NCBI RefSeq assembly: GCF_963677945.1
Contig: NZ_OY782578.1
Coordinates: 248,001-312,000 of the forward strand
From: an uncultured Bacteroides sp.
GTDB lineage: Bacteria > Bacteroidota > Bacteroidia > Bacteroidales > Bacteroidaceae
DNA: 64,000 nt
Direction: 5' to 3'
The notes under the pieces were generated by a model, which saw only the letters and a program-made list of their open reading frames with translations, searched no databases and was not told the origin of the DNA. Shown in pieces: positions 7,120 to 15,185 of the stretch. Positions within the stretch are counted from its first letter, which is position 1, and every line of letters starts with the position of its first letter. Made by a program: the position numbers and the translations under genes.

Positions 7120-7637
7120 ACTATTGCAATTTTAGTTAACGTTGTATCGTTCTTTATTCTTTCTTTTAGCCTTGCACCTAATCGAGTCAAGCCAAGGGAT
7201 CCCACTTCAACGTCCTCACGAAACCCTACTTAATAGTCTCCACCACACAGTTCTTCATGTTATTAAATCACCTAAAATTAATTCATCTGGTTGAATAATC
7301 TCTCAGACACACTACTAATTTATAGATATATCAATCCCCTGTGTGCAAACAGGTTGGAATTCTCTTTGTATTTCGTTCGCAGGTAGTTGACTGCTGCTAG
7401 TTATTAGCATAAGCTGTGCACTTTTTTAGTCTTTTACGGTGTATAACTTAATTTGCAAATGTATTAAAAAATACATTACAATCAATCAAACAAACTTAAT
7501 ATTTTAAGTATTTCTTTTCATTTACATACGTGTGTATTTCTGTCATCTTTGAACCCTATTTTTTCCACTTTCAGTAATTAGCAAAAGAAAGAGGGTGGAA
7601 TGGAATAGCTAGTTGTCAGCAATAAAATATTAAAAGC
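7120..7637. other. Intergenic region upstream of the defence pair
   Basis: No gene is convincing here. On the minus strand a Bacteroides-type promoter is visible (TTG at 7485-7483, 19-nt spacer, TACATTTG at 7463-7456), which would give the nuclease gene a ~330-nt leader. GTTAACG at 7135-7141 resembles the CGTTA core at the far end of the pair. The short palindrome CCTGT/ACAGG lies near 7340. The remainder shows no clear structure. Confidence 0.5.
7456..7485 (-). promoter_or_regulatory. Possible promoter of the OLD/helicase operon
   Basis: On the minus strand TTG, 19 nt and TACATTTG fit the Bacteroides consensus. It is the only such match I noticed between the nuclease start and the MoxR operon end. 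Confidence 0.45.
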
Positions 7638-8948
7638 CTAAATAAGATGACGGGATTTAATCTCTAAATACTTATTTATAACATCGACCGACAATTTATC
7701 GGGCGTAGTGAGTAATGAGTAAACGGCATGTTGTTTCAGGGTAGAGACCACCAACCGCTTTTCGAAAGCAAACTTTTCGGCTATTGTTTGCTGACAATAC
7801 TCCTCAGTAGTGCCGGGATTCTTCTCTATAAAAGTATTCAGCTCGGCATTTTCAAAGAAAACAACCAGCACCAGATGCTGACGTGCCAGCTGACGAAGGT
7901 AGCTCAGTTGACGACCCATACCTACAATACTGTCAAAATTGGTATAGATAATAAGGAAACTTCGTTTGCTAATGTGTTTGTTCAGATGAATATAGAGCGA
8001 AGAATAGTCGCTTTCTCCAAAGGTTGTGCTCTGGTTATACAGATTTTCAAGCAATAGTTGCATCTGTCCCTCCTTTTTAGAGGCAGGAACAAAAGAGTCG
8101 AACTGCCGTTCAAAGGTTATCAGTCCGGCGTTATCATCCTTATGAATGGCAATATACGAAAGAACGAGTGAAGCATTAATGGCATAATCAAGCAAAGTCA
8201 TTCCCTGAAAGGCCGATTGCATCACCCTCCCCTTGTCAATAACATTATATATATGTTGCGACCTTTCACTTTGAAAGGTATTTACCATTAGTTGATGCCT
8301 GCGTGCAGTGGCTTTCCAATTGATAGTACGGTAATCATCTCCCTTTACATACTCCTTTATCTGTTCGAACTCTGTATGATGCCCTAACTGTCTCACCTTT
8401 TTAATTCCAATTTCCGTGAGTTTGTTCGACATCGCCATCAACTCATATTCATGAAGCATCAGGTATGACGGGTAAACCTTCACGGAAGCAGGAGTGCCGC
8501 AATTATATCTGCGTGCAATCAATCCCAGAGAAGTGCTGGTAAAAATGCGGATTACTCCGAAAGAGTACTCCCCTCTTTTCACCGGACAGAGGTTATACTC
8601 TATCGTTTTACTCTTATTTGCATCCAGGCTCAGGTGAAAAGCCACATCGCGGCGCTGAAAAATAACGGGAATCTCATCAATCACTTCCAAATGGACGGTG
8701 AACGGGTAGTTATTTTCAATATAAATCTTCACCGGATTATCGTCTCCGTTAGAGAAGCGTTCGGCACAAGAGCGCGAACCATTTATTGAACTTCTCCAGT
8801 AAAGCTGCCAGATATCGAAAAGCACAGCCAGAATAAGAGCAAGCACGCCGATTTGTGCCACAAGGAACAGACTTGTAACCATGTAGCCAGTTCCCAATAG
8901 CAGAATAAGGACGATGCAAAACAGATAAAACCTCTTAGTCAGAAACAT
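7638..8948 (-). CDS. DUF58 domain membrane protein (MoxR partner)
   Basis: A 436-aa protein with two adjacent N-terminal transmembrane helices (about residues 8-45) and a large domain carrying the DUF58 hallmark GDDYRTINWKATAR near residue 205. The C-terminal part is von Willebrand A-like. DUF58 proteins are usually encoded beside MoxR AAA+ ATPases and are thought to be their substrates or scaffolds, often in envelope or surface-protein maturation. The MoxR gene ends 6 nt upstream in the same operon. This is the last gene of the leftward cluster. Confidence 0.92.
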   Translation of the reverse strand: MFLTKRFYLFCIVLILLLGTGYMVTSLFLVAQIGVLALILAVLFDIWQLYWRSSINGSRSCAERFSNGDDNPVKIYIENNYPFTVHLEVIDEIPVIFQRRDVAFHLSLDANKSKTIEYNLCPVKRGEYSFGVIRIFTSTSLGLIARRYNCGTPASVKVYPSYLMLHEYELMAMSNKLTEIGIKKVRQLGHHTEFEQIKEYVKGDDYRTINWKATARRHQLMVNTFQSERSQHIYNVIDKGRVMQSAFQGMTLLDYAINASLVLSYIAIHKDDNAGLITFERQFDSFVPASKKEGQMQLLLENLYNQSTTFGESDYSSLYIHLNKHISKRSFLIIYTNFDSIVGMGRQLSYLRQLARQHLVLVVFFENAELNTFIEKNPGTTEEYCQQTIAEKFAFEKRLVVSTLKQHAVYSLLTTPDKLSVDVINKYLEIKSRHLI

Positions 8949-8954
8949 AATTTT

Positions 8955-9926
8955 TTATTTCGGAACTTCTACTTTATCAATTAATCTCCGGGTAACCTTT
9001 ACGGCAGAGTAGCCTTCCATTTCAGCCTCAGCAGTAAGCAAAAGGCGGTGATGCAGCACCGGAACAGCAATAAATTTAATATCCTCGGGCGTTACAAAAT
9101 CTCTTCCCTGCAATATGGCGAATGCCTTTGCCGCCTGAAGCACACAGACAGAAGCACGGGGCGAAGCTCCCAAATACACAGATTTGCTGGTTCTTGTCTG
9201 TTGAATAATCAATGCTATATATCGAAGTAATGTGGCATCCACATATACTTGTTTTACCAGATTCCTTAATGAAAGAAGCTCTTCTTTCTTCAGCACAGGC
9301 TTCACGCTACGCAATTTCACAAAGTCGGTTTGTTTATGATGTCGTTCAAGAATCGCTACTTCATCTTCCAAAGAAGGATAATCAAGCGTCACCTTCATCA
9401 AAAACCTGTCGATCTGTGCTTCGGGAAGTTTATACGTTCCTTCTTGCTCTACAGGATTCTGGGTTGCAAGAATTGTATAAAGATCGCCCATCTGAAAAGT
9501 AGAGCCATCAATGGTAATCTGCCTTTCCTCCATCACCTCAAAGAGAGCCGACTGAGTTTTTGCCGGAGCACGGTTTATCTCATCCACAAGAATCACATCG
9601 CCAAAAAGCGGTCCGCGATGAAAGTCGAAGGTATTTTTCTGCATATTAAAGACAGTTGTTCCCAGCACATCCGAAGGCATTAAATCCGGAGTAAACTGAA
9701 TGCGCGAAAAATCAGCGTCTATTAACTTTGCAACGAGTTTCGCCAGTAATGTTTTGGCAACTCCGGGCACTCCTTCTATAAGAACATGTCCGTTTGCAAG
9801 TATGGTGGTAAGAATTAAGTCCACAGCTATGTCCTGCCCCACAATAGTCTCCGCAATACAGCTTTTAAGTTCACGGATCTTTTCCGAAAATTCAGTCAAG
9901 TCTATTCTGCTCGTTGTATCTTCCAT
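8955..9926 (-). CDS. MoxR family AAA+ ATPase
   Basis: A 323-aa AAA+ ATPase of the MoxR/RavA class with Walker A GVPGVAKT, Walker B VILVDEINRAP, sensor 1 LATQNP and the GASPRA sensor 2 region. It is cytoplasmic. MoxR proteins act as chaperone-like remodelers for vWA/DUF58-containing membrane partners. Here it is flanked by a DUF58 gene (6 nt downstream) and a DUF4350 gene (6 nt upstream), a standard Bacteroidales arrangement. No separate BatA/BatB vWA genes follow. Confidence 0.95.
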   Translation of the reverse strand: MEDTTSRIDLTEFSEKIRELKSCIAETIVGQDIAVDLILTTILANGHVLIEGVPGVAKTLLAKLVAKLIDADFSRIQFTPDLMPSDVLGTTVFNMQKNTFDFHRGPLFGDVILVDEINRAPAKTQSALFEVMEERQITIDGSTFQMGDLYTILATQNPVEQEGTYKLPEAQIDRFLMKVTLDYPSLEDEVAILERHHKQTDFVKLRSVKPVLKKEELLSLRNLVKQVYVDATLLRYIALIIQQTRTSKSVYLGASPRASVCVLQAAKAFAILQGRDFVTPEDIKFIAVPVLHHRLLLTAEAEMEGYSAVKVTRRLIDKVEVPK

Positions 9927-9932
9927 AATCTG

Positions 9933-11219
9933 TTATTTATTGGAATTAGTTATAATTTCATTCATTCGGTCAATATAATCTTTCAAGGTCTTTTCATCAA
10001 TCGGTATATCATACTGAAGTAACTCCAGTTCTTTCAGTATTTTGTAAATTCTTTCCGCCTCCATTCCTGTTTTGTTGGATAGTCTATGACAAAGATCCAT
10101 TGTTAGTGTCTCCTCTTCAATATCTATGTAGGTTTCCTTTTTGAGTGCTTTTGCAAAATGCACCTTTTTTTTACGCAATATTCCAAGGTAATCTTTCTTC
10201 TGATGATACAATGTACCTATTTGTTTAATAAAGTCGAGCGTTGTGTTTACCGGAGGTTCTATAACAGGAATAATCCGTTGCCGTCTTTTTGCATTGAAGC
10301 GCATAAACAGAATCAGTACAAACATAGACAAGTAAATACTCCATCTTAATGGAGGCTGACTTAAGAAATAGCGAAGTGGCGTTTCTTTTGCTTCACTCTT
10401 GGTCTCAGAAGAATCAAAACGAACCAAAGGCATTCCTTTCATGTAAGAAAGCAGACTAAACACGTAACCGGCATTCTGCTGATCCAACATCCCGTAATTG
10501 GTAAATAACAAGGGTGTTGAGACCAAAAAAAGTTCACCTTTTCCAACATTCTTGCTAAAAGCAACAGGGAAGCCTTCTCTGTTTTTTGCCAATACGGTAG
10601 AAGGTATCTCCGAAAGCCAGGTATGCTTCCTTTTATCTTTCGATTTATCCTTCATCTTTGGTTCATCAGGAGTAACTTGCGAGAAAAAATCGGTGCATAT
10701 TTGGGGATAAAATCTGTAAACTTTGCACGGCAAAGCTGAATTACACAGAAACAATGGTTTTCTTTTCCTTGTATGCTGTGTCATCGCTTTTACATCATTA
10801 TAAGCTATAAAGGAATTATGAGCAGTAATTCGCAATGAGTCTACTAAATAAGGCGAAAAAGTGGAAGATACAAACATTATTTTATTACCCTTTCGCAAAA
10901 GACTTATCATAGAGCGGAATTGCAATGAATCCATAAAAGCATAATCTGACAAAACTAAAAAAGCCTTCGGCCTGGCAGTTGAGTCATTATTCAGCAGAAA
11001 GAAGGTTTTATCCGAAAGCGAATAGTTTCCTTTCAGGGAAGAAGATAACACATCATCAAAAACGAAGCATCCAAAAGGCTGTTTATCATTTTTGCTAAAA
11101 GAAGCATTCCAGGAAAATTCCTTGGTAAAGCTTTGCTCAAAATAAAACATTACAGGGATAAGGAGCAGAATAAAAACAATAAATTTAAGATTGCCTTTCA
11201 CCAATTTCCTCCTTTCCAT
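9933..11219 (-). CDS. DUF4350 domain membrane protein
   Basis: A 428-aa protein with an N-terminal transmembrane helix (KFIVFILLLIPVMFYF, about 13-28), a ~250-residue extracytoplasmic domain resembling DUF4350, and a second helix around residue 300 (WSIYLSMFVLILFM). A ~110-residue cytoplasmic tail follows. DUF4350 proteins are common in MoxR/DUF4129 clusters; the fold is ThuA/GATase-like in some members, but I see no catalytic triad. The start overlaps the end of the DUF4129 gene by 22 nt, so the two are translationally coupled. Confidence 0.88.
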   Translation of the reverse strand: MERRKLVKGNLKFIVFILLLIPVMFYFEQSFTKEFSWNASFSKNDKQPFGCFVFDDVLSSSLKGNYSLSDKTFFLLNNDSTARPKAFLVLSDYAFMDSLQFRSMISLLRKGNKIMFVSSTFSPYLVDSLRITAHNSFIAYNDVKAMTQHTRKRKPLFLCNSALPCKVYRFYPQICTDFFSQVTPDEPKMKDKSKDKRKHTWLSEIPSTVLAKNREGFPVAFSKNVGKGELFLVSTPLLFTNYGMLDQQNAGYVFSLLSYMKGMPLVRFDSSETKSEAKETPLRYFLSQPPLRWSIYLSMFVLILFMRFNAKRRQRIIPVIEPPVNTTLDFIKQIGTLYHQKKDYLGILRKKKVHFAKALKKETYIDIEEETLTMDLCHRLSNKTGMEAERIYKILKELELLQYDIPIDEKTLKDYIDRMNEIITNSNK

Positions 11220-11815
11220 ATTATCTGCTGAAGATTTTTAACCGTTTCGTAAGTAGATTCCGTTGCTTCAAAATTTCCATAACGAACCATCAGGAAACGG
11301 TTGGTTAGTTGGCGGAACTCATCACTCACTCCTTTGCGTTTCATTTCATACAAATACTCTGTCGGTGTTTTATAAGTCTGCCAGTCTATGCATTTGAAAT
11401 CGGACAGATGTTTTAATGTCTCCAAATAAACCAGTCTAACAGCCAGTTGATAATCTTTTCGGCCCAAAGCATTGTTTATTTCGCTGTTAAAGTCTACCCC
11501 GTAAATGGTTTCTTCTTCCACGTTATATTTCAAAAACTTCTTTTCTCTGTAAAAAAGTTCGGGCCGTTTCTTATAAACAACGAAGATTAGCAATAAAATG
11601 AACAGAACAAAAATCACAGCCAATATTGTTCCGGAATACTTCTCAGCAATCACACTTCCAAAAAGGTTATGAATCAGCTCACGGAACCAATTTATAACTA
11701 TCTCGTATAAATTAAAATTCTTGTGAACCAACTGTGAATTATAATCAAAATGACTATCTGCCTGATAGCGCGCTATCTTTGCAGTATCATAGAGTAAAGT
11801 ATCCGTAGTGTGCAT
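11198..11815 (-). CDS. DUF4129 domain membrane protein
   Basis: A 205-aa protein with one transmembrane helix (about 60-80, ILAVIFVLFILLLIFVVY) and a C-terminal DUF4129 domain (YLETLKHLSDF, TPTEYLYEMKRKG, FLMVRYGNFEAT). In other bacteria this domain is fused to transglutaminase-like membrane proteins; here it stands alone. It sits between the multi-pass membrane protein (7 nt upstream) and DUF4350 (overlapping), in the MoxR operon. Confidence 0.88.
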   Translation of the reverse strand: MHTTDTLLYDTAKIARYQADSHFDYNSQLVHKNFNLYEIVINWFRELIHNLFGSVIAEKYSGTILAVIFVLFILLLIFVVYKKRPELFYREKKFLKYNVEEETIYGVDFNSEINNALGRKDYQLAVRLVYLETLKHLSDFKCIDWQTYKTPTEYLYEMKRKGVSDEFRQLTNRFLMVRYGNFEATESTYETVKNLQQIIWKGGNW

Positions 11816-11822
11816 CTAATAG

Positions 11823-12755
11823 TTATAATTGCTCAAAATTGTCAATGTCTTCATTTACAGATACCGAGTCTTTGGCTTCCAATGCACTGAAATAATGAAA
11901 AGCTGCACCAACAAAAATGAAGATTCCGGCAAGATAAGTACCAAAAGCCTGAAGAGCAGCAAGAACATAGGTAACAAAATCTACCCATACCGAGTTTGAT
12001 GTTGCAACTCCACCGGTTACCTGCCCCATTATTTTACTTACAAAGAAAACAATGTACCAGGGCAAAAGAGCAACAGTCTTTATTATACTGCTAATTATTC
12101 CTAAAACAAGAACCAATAAAAACAATTTGCCCCAGGTAGGGAATCCCAATCTATAAGATTCCTTCAACGCATTATTAGTGCCGCTTCCTTCACCCAATAT
12201 ATAAGCCGGGAAAATAAGTGTTAAGGGAATAATCAAAGCCACTGTTCCGGGGATAATTAAAATGAGCAAATAAGGAAATAAATAAGCCAGAGTACCTACT
12301 ATTGCCAAATATCCGATTGATATAAACATAACGTATACCATCAGGACAAAGCACTGCTTCATGAATGATATGAAATTATCCTTTATATCAGCTACAGAAT
12401 ATATTTCTGATGTTTCACTGCTCTGATATTTCTGCATCACTGTATATACAATAGCAGCAAGAACACTATGTCCAACCATAAAAAAGAGTGCCAATAATAG
12501 GTAATTTATAACGATAGTAGGGCTATATGCCTCTAAGGCTGCAACCGTAGTAGGAGGATGTATTACAGCATCTACCGCAGTAGAGGTGAAGTTGTTCATA
12601 AATACCCCCTGCACTATTGATAAAGGCAACAAAACATATAAACATAACTTCACAATGGGCTTCCAATTACCTTTCAGGAAGTCGAATGTAGCTGTTATAT
12701 TTTCTCCTAAAGTTCTTTTCTGATAAAAATTAATCTTTTTTCTCGGGTAGTTCAT
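11823..12755 (-). CDS. Multi-pass membrane protein of the MoxR cluster, unknown
   Basis: A 310-aa protein with about six hydrophobic helices (VKLCLYVLLPLSIVQ, YLLLALFFMVGHSVLA, QCFVLMVYVMFISIGYL and others) and short charged termini. A longer frame begins 14 codons earlier, but the start MNYPRKKINF at 12755 is preferred because the extra residues are out of character. It overlaps the end of the SpoIIM-like gene by 26 nt. No enzymatic motif is recognised; its place in the operon suggests a shared envelope role. Confidence 0.85.
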   Translation of the reverse strand: MNYPRKKINFYQKRTLGENITATFDFLKGNWKPIVKLCLYVLLPLSIVQGVFMNNFTSTAVDAVIHPPTTVAALEAYSPTIVINYLLLALFFMVGHSVLAAIVYTVMQKYQSSETSEIYSVADIKDNFISFMKQCFVLMVYVMFISIGYLAIVGTLAYLFPYLLILIIPGTVALIIPLTLIFPAYILGEGSGTNNALKESYRLGFPTWGKLFLLVLVLGIISSIIKTVALLPWYIVFFVSKIMGQVTGGVATSNSVWVDFVTYVLAALQAFGTYLAGIFIFVGAAFHYFSALEAKDSVSVNEDIDNFEQL

Positions 12756-13698
12756 AGCGTAATGTTTTTGGTAAATAGAGATAATAATAGAGAACAAATA
12801 TTAGTGAAAGCAGGATAATTCCTAACCTTAAAAAATCGGGAAGATGAGTGTGACGTGTGATAAACGATTCGAGGAAACCTGCCACAACAAAGATAGGCAG
12901 AGTACCAATTACTATTTTCAGGCCACGTTTTGCTCCTTTCATAAAAGCAACTTTCCGGGAATAAGTGCCCGGAAACAGCCAGCTATTACCAAGGGTGAGC
13001 CCCGCAGCACCGGCCACTATGATGGCTGATATCTCTAACGTTCCATGAATCCAGATTGCCAGCATAGACTCTCCCAGCAAGCCTTGCTGAAAAAAGAATG
13101 CCTGAAATGCTCCAAGCATAACTCCGTTCTTAAACAAAAGATATCCTGAACCAAATCCGGTTAACAAACCCATAACGAATGTATACAGCGAGACACCTAT
13201 ATTATTTAAGGTGATTCCCAGAAACATTGAAACTTCAGGCGATCCACTATAAACAGCCATTGGAGCACCGTTTTTTATATTATTCAAAGTCATATCTACA
13301 TAGCCGTCGCCCAAAATCAGGCGAATAAAAGTATCATCGTTCATTGTTGAAACAACACCAACAAATACACTTATTGCAAAAATCAGAAAAGAATAGAACA
13401 ACTCCTTTCGTGAATTCAGCATAACAAGAGGTATCTCTTTAGTCCAGAAAGTAATGATACGAGATCTTTTTTCTTTCTTGCTTTTGTAAATAGAGTTGTG
13501 AAGCGCAAAGGCCAGATTATTGAGATAAATTGTTATCCGCGAAGTAGGATAATGACTCTGAGAGAATGACAAATCGGATGTAATATCGGTGTAAGTTGTT
13601 GCAAGATGGTCAGGATCAATTTGTTCTGCCTGTTCAACAATCTTTTCAACTTCTTTCCACTTATCTATATTCTGTCGTATAAAAGAGACTTCTTTCAT
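12730..13698 (-). CDS. Stage II sporulation protein M (SpoIIM)-like membrane protein
   Basis: A 322-aa integral membrane protein with the SpoIIM-family pattern: a cytoplasmic N-terminal helical part (MKEVSFIRQNIDKWKEVEKI), then an RKELFYSFLIFAISVFVGVV segment and several helices with IWIHGTLEISAII. The family is named after a Bacillus sporulation protein but is widespread in non-sporing Bacteroidetes beside RDD and MoxR genes. The start at 13698 is chosen over one 15 codons upstream because it gives the family N-terminus and leaves room for the promoter at 13741-13770. It is the first gene of the leftward operon. Confidence 0.9.
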   Translation of the reverse strand: MKEVSFIRQNIDKWKEVEKIVEQAEQIDPDHLATTYTDITSDLSFSQSHYPTSRITIYLNNLAFALHNSIYKSKKEKRSRIITFWTKEIPLVMLNSRKELFYSFLIFAISVFVGVVSTMNDDTFIRLILGDGYVDMTLNNIKNGAPMAVYSGSPEVSMFLGITLNNIGVSLYTFVMGLLTGFGSGYLLFKNGVMLGAFQAFFFQQGLLGESMLAIWIHGTLEISAIIVAGAAGLTLGNSWLFPGTYSRKVAFMKGAKRGLKIVIGTLPIFVVAGFLESFITRHTHLPDFLRLGIILLSLIFVLYYYLYLPKTLRYELPEKKD

Positions 13699-13740
13699 CC
13701 GTTTTAATTGTCTTTTTAAATTATTGGATATATATGACAG

Positions 13741-13770
13741 CAAAAGTAATTATAAATTATATATTTGCAA
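13741..13770. promoter_or_regulatory. Overlapping divergent promoters, MoxR operon and RDD gene
   Basis: Minus strand: TTG (13770-13768), 19 nt, TACTTTTG (13748-13741), driving the SpoIIM-MoxR operon. Plus strand: TATATTTG at 13760-13767, ahead of the RDD gene. The -33 of one abuts the -7 of the other, so the two polymerases should compete for the same DNA. Confidence 0.65.
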
Positions 13771-13797
13771 CTTAATTATCAAAGTTTTTCAGACAAC

Positions 13798-14517
13798 ATG
13801 GCAAATACAACAATTATTACAGGACAATACGTACAAATAAACCAGACTCCTGCAAGTGTAGGCGAAAGAATCATTGCCCGACTGATAGATATGGCAATCA
13901 TTATCCTTTATCTTCTTGCCATCTTTTCGTTTGCTAAAAATGTTCCAACCTTACCAGCATATCAGGCATGCTTTTTTCTTATTGCTACTCTGCCTGTTCT
14001 TTGTTATTCTCTGCTGTTTGAAGTATTTAACCACGGCCAATCTATCGGAAAAATGATTATGAACATGCGAGTTGTTATGGCCGACGGCTCGAGTCCTACC
14101 TTTGGGGCTTATTTATTACGCTGGCTACTCTACCTGATAGACTTCACAATTACCGGAGGGTTAGGTCTTATCTTTATCCTGATGACCAAAAAGAGTCAGC
14201 GAATTGGCGATCTGGCGGCAGGAACCATGGTAATAAAGCAAAATGATTATCGCAAGATTAAGGTCAGTCTGGACGAATATTCTCACCTGGAAGCCAATTA
14301 CCATCCGATATTCCCGCAGGCAGGCGACTTGTCTCTGGAACAAATCAACGTCATTGAGAAAGCGCTTAGTGTGGACGGAAAGGAAAGATACAATTACATT
14401 GGTCAGTTAAGTGGTAAGATTAAGGAATTATTAGGGATAAACCCCCAAATGAGTGATGAAAAATTCCTTGAAACACTGGTAAAAGATTATCAGTATTACG
14501 CTTATGTAGACATCTAA
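13798..14517 (+). CDS. RDD family membrane protein
   Basis: A 239-aa protein starting MANTTIITGQYVQINQTPAS at 13798; an upstream in-frame ATG at 13765 falls at the promoter and is rejected. The RDD domain has its Arg/Asp-Asp pattern (RIIARLIDMAI), three hydrophobic helices and QRIGDLAAGTMVI. A ~85-residue soluble tail follows. RDD proteins are small membrane proteins of uncertain, possibly transport, function that usually neighbour SpoIIM/MoxR genes, as here, transcribed divergently. Confidence 0.92.
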   Translation: MANTTIITGQYVQINQTPASVGERIIARLIDMAIIILYLLAIFSFAKNVPTLPAYQACFFLIATLPVLCYSLLFEVFNHGQSIGKMIMNMRVVMADGSSPTFGAYLLRWLLYLIDFTITGGLGLIFILMTKKSQRIGDLAAGTMVIKQNDYRKIKVSLDEYSHLEANYHPIFPQAGDLSLEQINVIEKALSVDGKERYNYIGQLSGKIKELLGINPQMSDEKFLETLVKDYQYYAYVDI

Positions 14518-14541
14518 AACTAAGTAATTGAAGCTTGAAAA

Positions 14542-14757
14542 TTACTGATTTACCTGAAAATAAAAGAATACAGCTGCAGCAATTAAAATAAGTCCCAAAG
14601 TTCCATAAAACACCCTGGCCCATTTTCTGCCAATGTTCCGAACAACAAACTGCGCATTCTGAGCAGAGAAAAACCAGTTCCAATTAAATAGAGCAGCGAG
14701 AATAGAAATAATTCCCGCCACTATGAATAATCCTTGTACTATATATTTTGGATTCAT
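14542..14757 (-). CDS. Small two-helix membrane protein, Imm17-like
   Basis: A 71-aa protein with two hydrophobic helices (IVQGLFIVAGIISILAALFN and FYGTLGLILIAAAVFFYF) joined by a short basic loop containing NAQFVVRNIGRKWARV. It resembles proteins labelled immunity 17 family in Bacteroides. No toxin gene is near, and it sits 3 nt behind tsaE among housekeeping genes, so an immunity role is doubtful here. The family label is by remembered similarity only. Confidence 0.75.
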   Translation of the reverse strand: MNPKYIVQGLFIVAGIISILAALFNWNWFFSAQNAQFVVRNIGRKWARVFYGTLGLILIAAAVFFYFQVNQ

Positions 14758-14760
14758 TAA

Positions 14761-15171
14761 TTAGAAAGTTACCAACCGGCTTCCGTCTTCCTGCTCTTCA
14801 ATGGTTACCTTTACACAATCAAACGGTAAAAGTTCTTCAATCAGTTCCGGCCATTCAATAAAACATAAGGCACCACAATAGAAATAATCTTCGTACCCAA
14901 AATCATAAGCTTCTTCTACCTTATTGATGCGATAGAAATCGAAATGATAAATAAGCTCACCACTTTCCGCACGATATTCATTAATGATAGAGAACGAAGG
15001 AGAATTTATCACGTCCGACACTCCCATATATTCACATATAGCCTTGATAAAGGTAGTTTTACCAGCACCCATCTTTCCGTAGAAAGCAAACACTGTATTA
15101 TCGCCCATTGCAGCAATAAATTCACGGGCAGCATCCTTGATATTGTCTAAAGAACTAATTTTAATTTCCAT
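14761..15171 (-). CDS. tsaE: tRNA N6-threonylcarbamoyladenosine biosynthesis ATPase TsaE
   Basis: A 136-aa P-loop protein with Walker [11 protein letters not shown], the [10 protein letters not shown] strand and YHFDFYRI, then CFIEWPEL. It is the ATPase partner of TsaB/TsaD in making t6A at position 37 of ANN-decoding tRNAs. Length and motif spacing are normal for the family. It lies 14 nt behind porX and 3 nt before the Imm17-like gene, apparently in one leftward operon. Confidence 0.95.
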   Translation of the reverse strand: MEIKISSLDNIKDAAREFIAAMGDNTVFAFYGKMGAGKTTFIKAICEYMGVSDVINSPSFSIINEYRAESGELIYHFDFYRINKVEEAYDFGYEDYFYCGALCFIEWPELIEELLPFDCVKVTIEEQEDGSRLVTF

Positions 15172-15185
15172 ATATAAAGTCTGTA

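Noticed and set aside
7150-7290. Group II intron domain V-like sequence on the minus strand upstream of the OLD nuclease
   Set aside because: Some words (GGTTTCGTGAGG) recall domain V, but the stem pairs badly and it is 3 kb from, and on the wrong side of, the maturase remnant.
14520-14547. AGTAATT/AATTACT hairpin between RDD and Imm17-like genes
   Set aside because: Short A-T stem without a T run that overlaps a coding end; too weak to call a terminator.
14542-14757. Toxin-immunity system from the Imm17-like label
   Set aside because: No toxin or secretion-tagged neighbour; the gene lies in a housekeeping operon.
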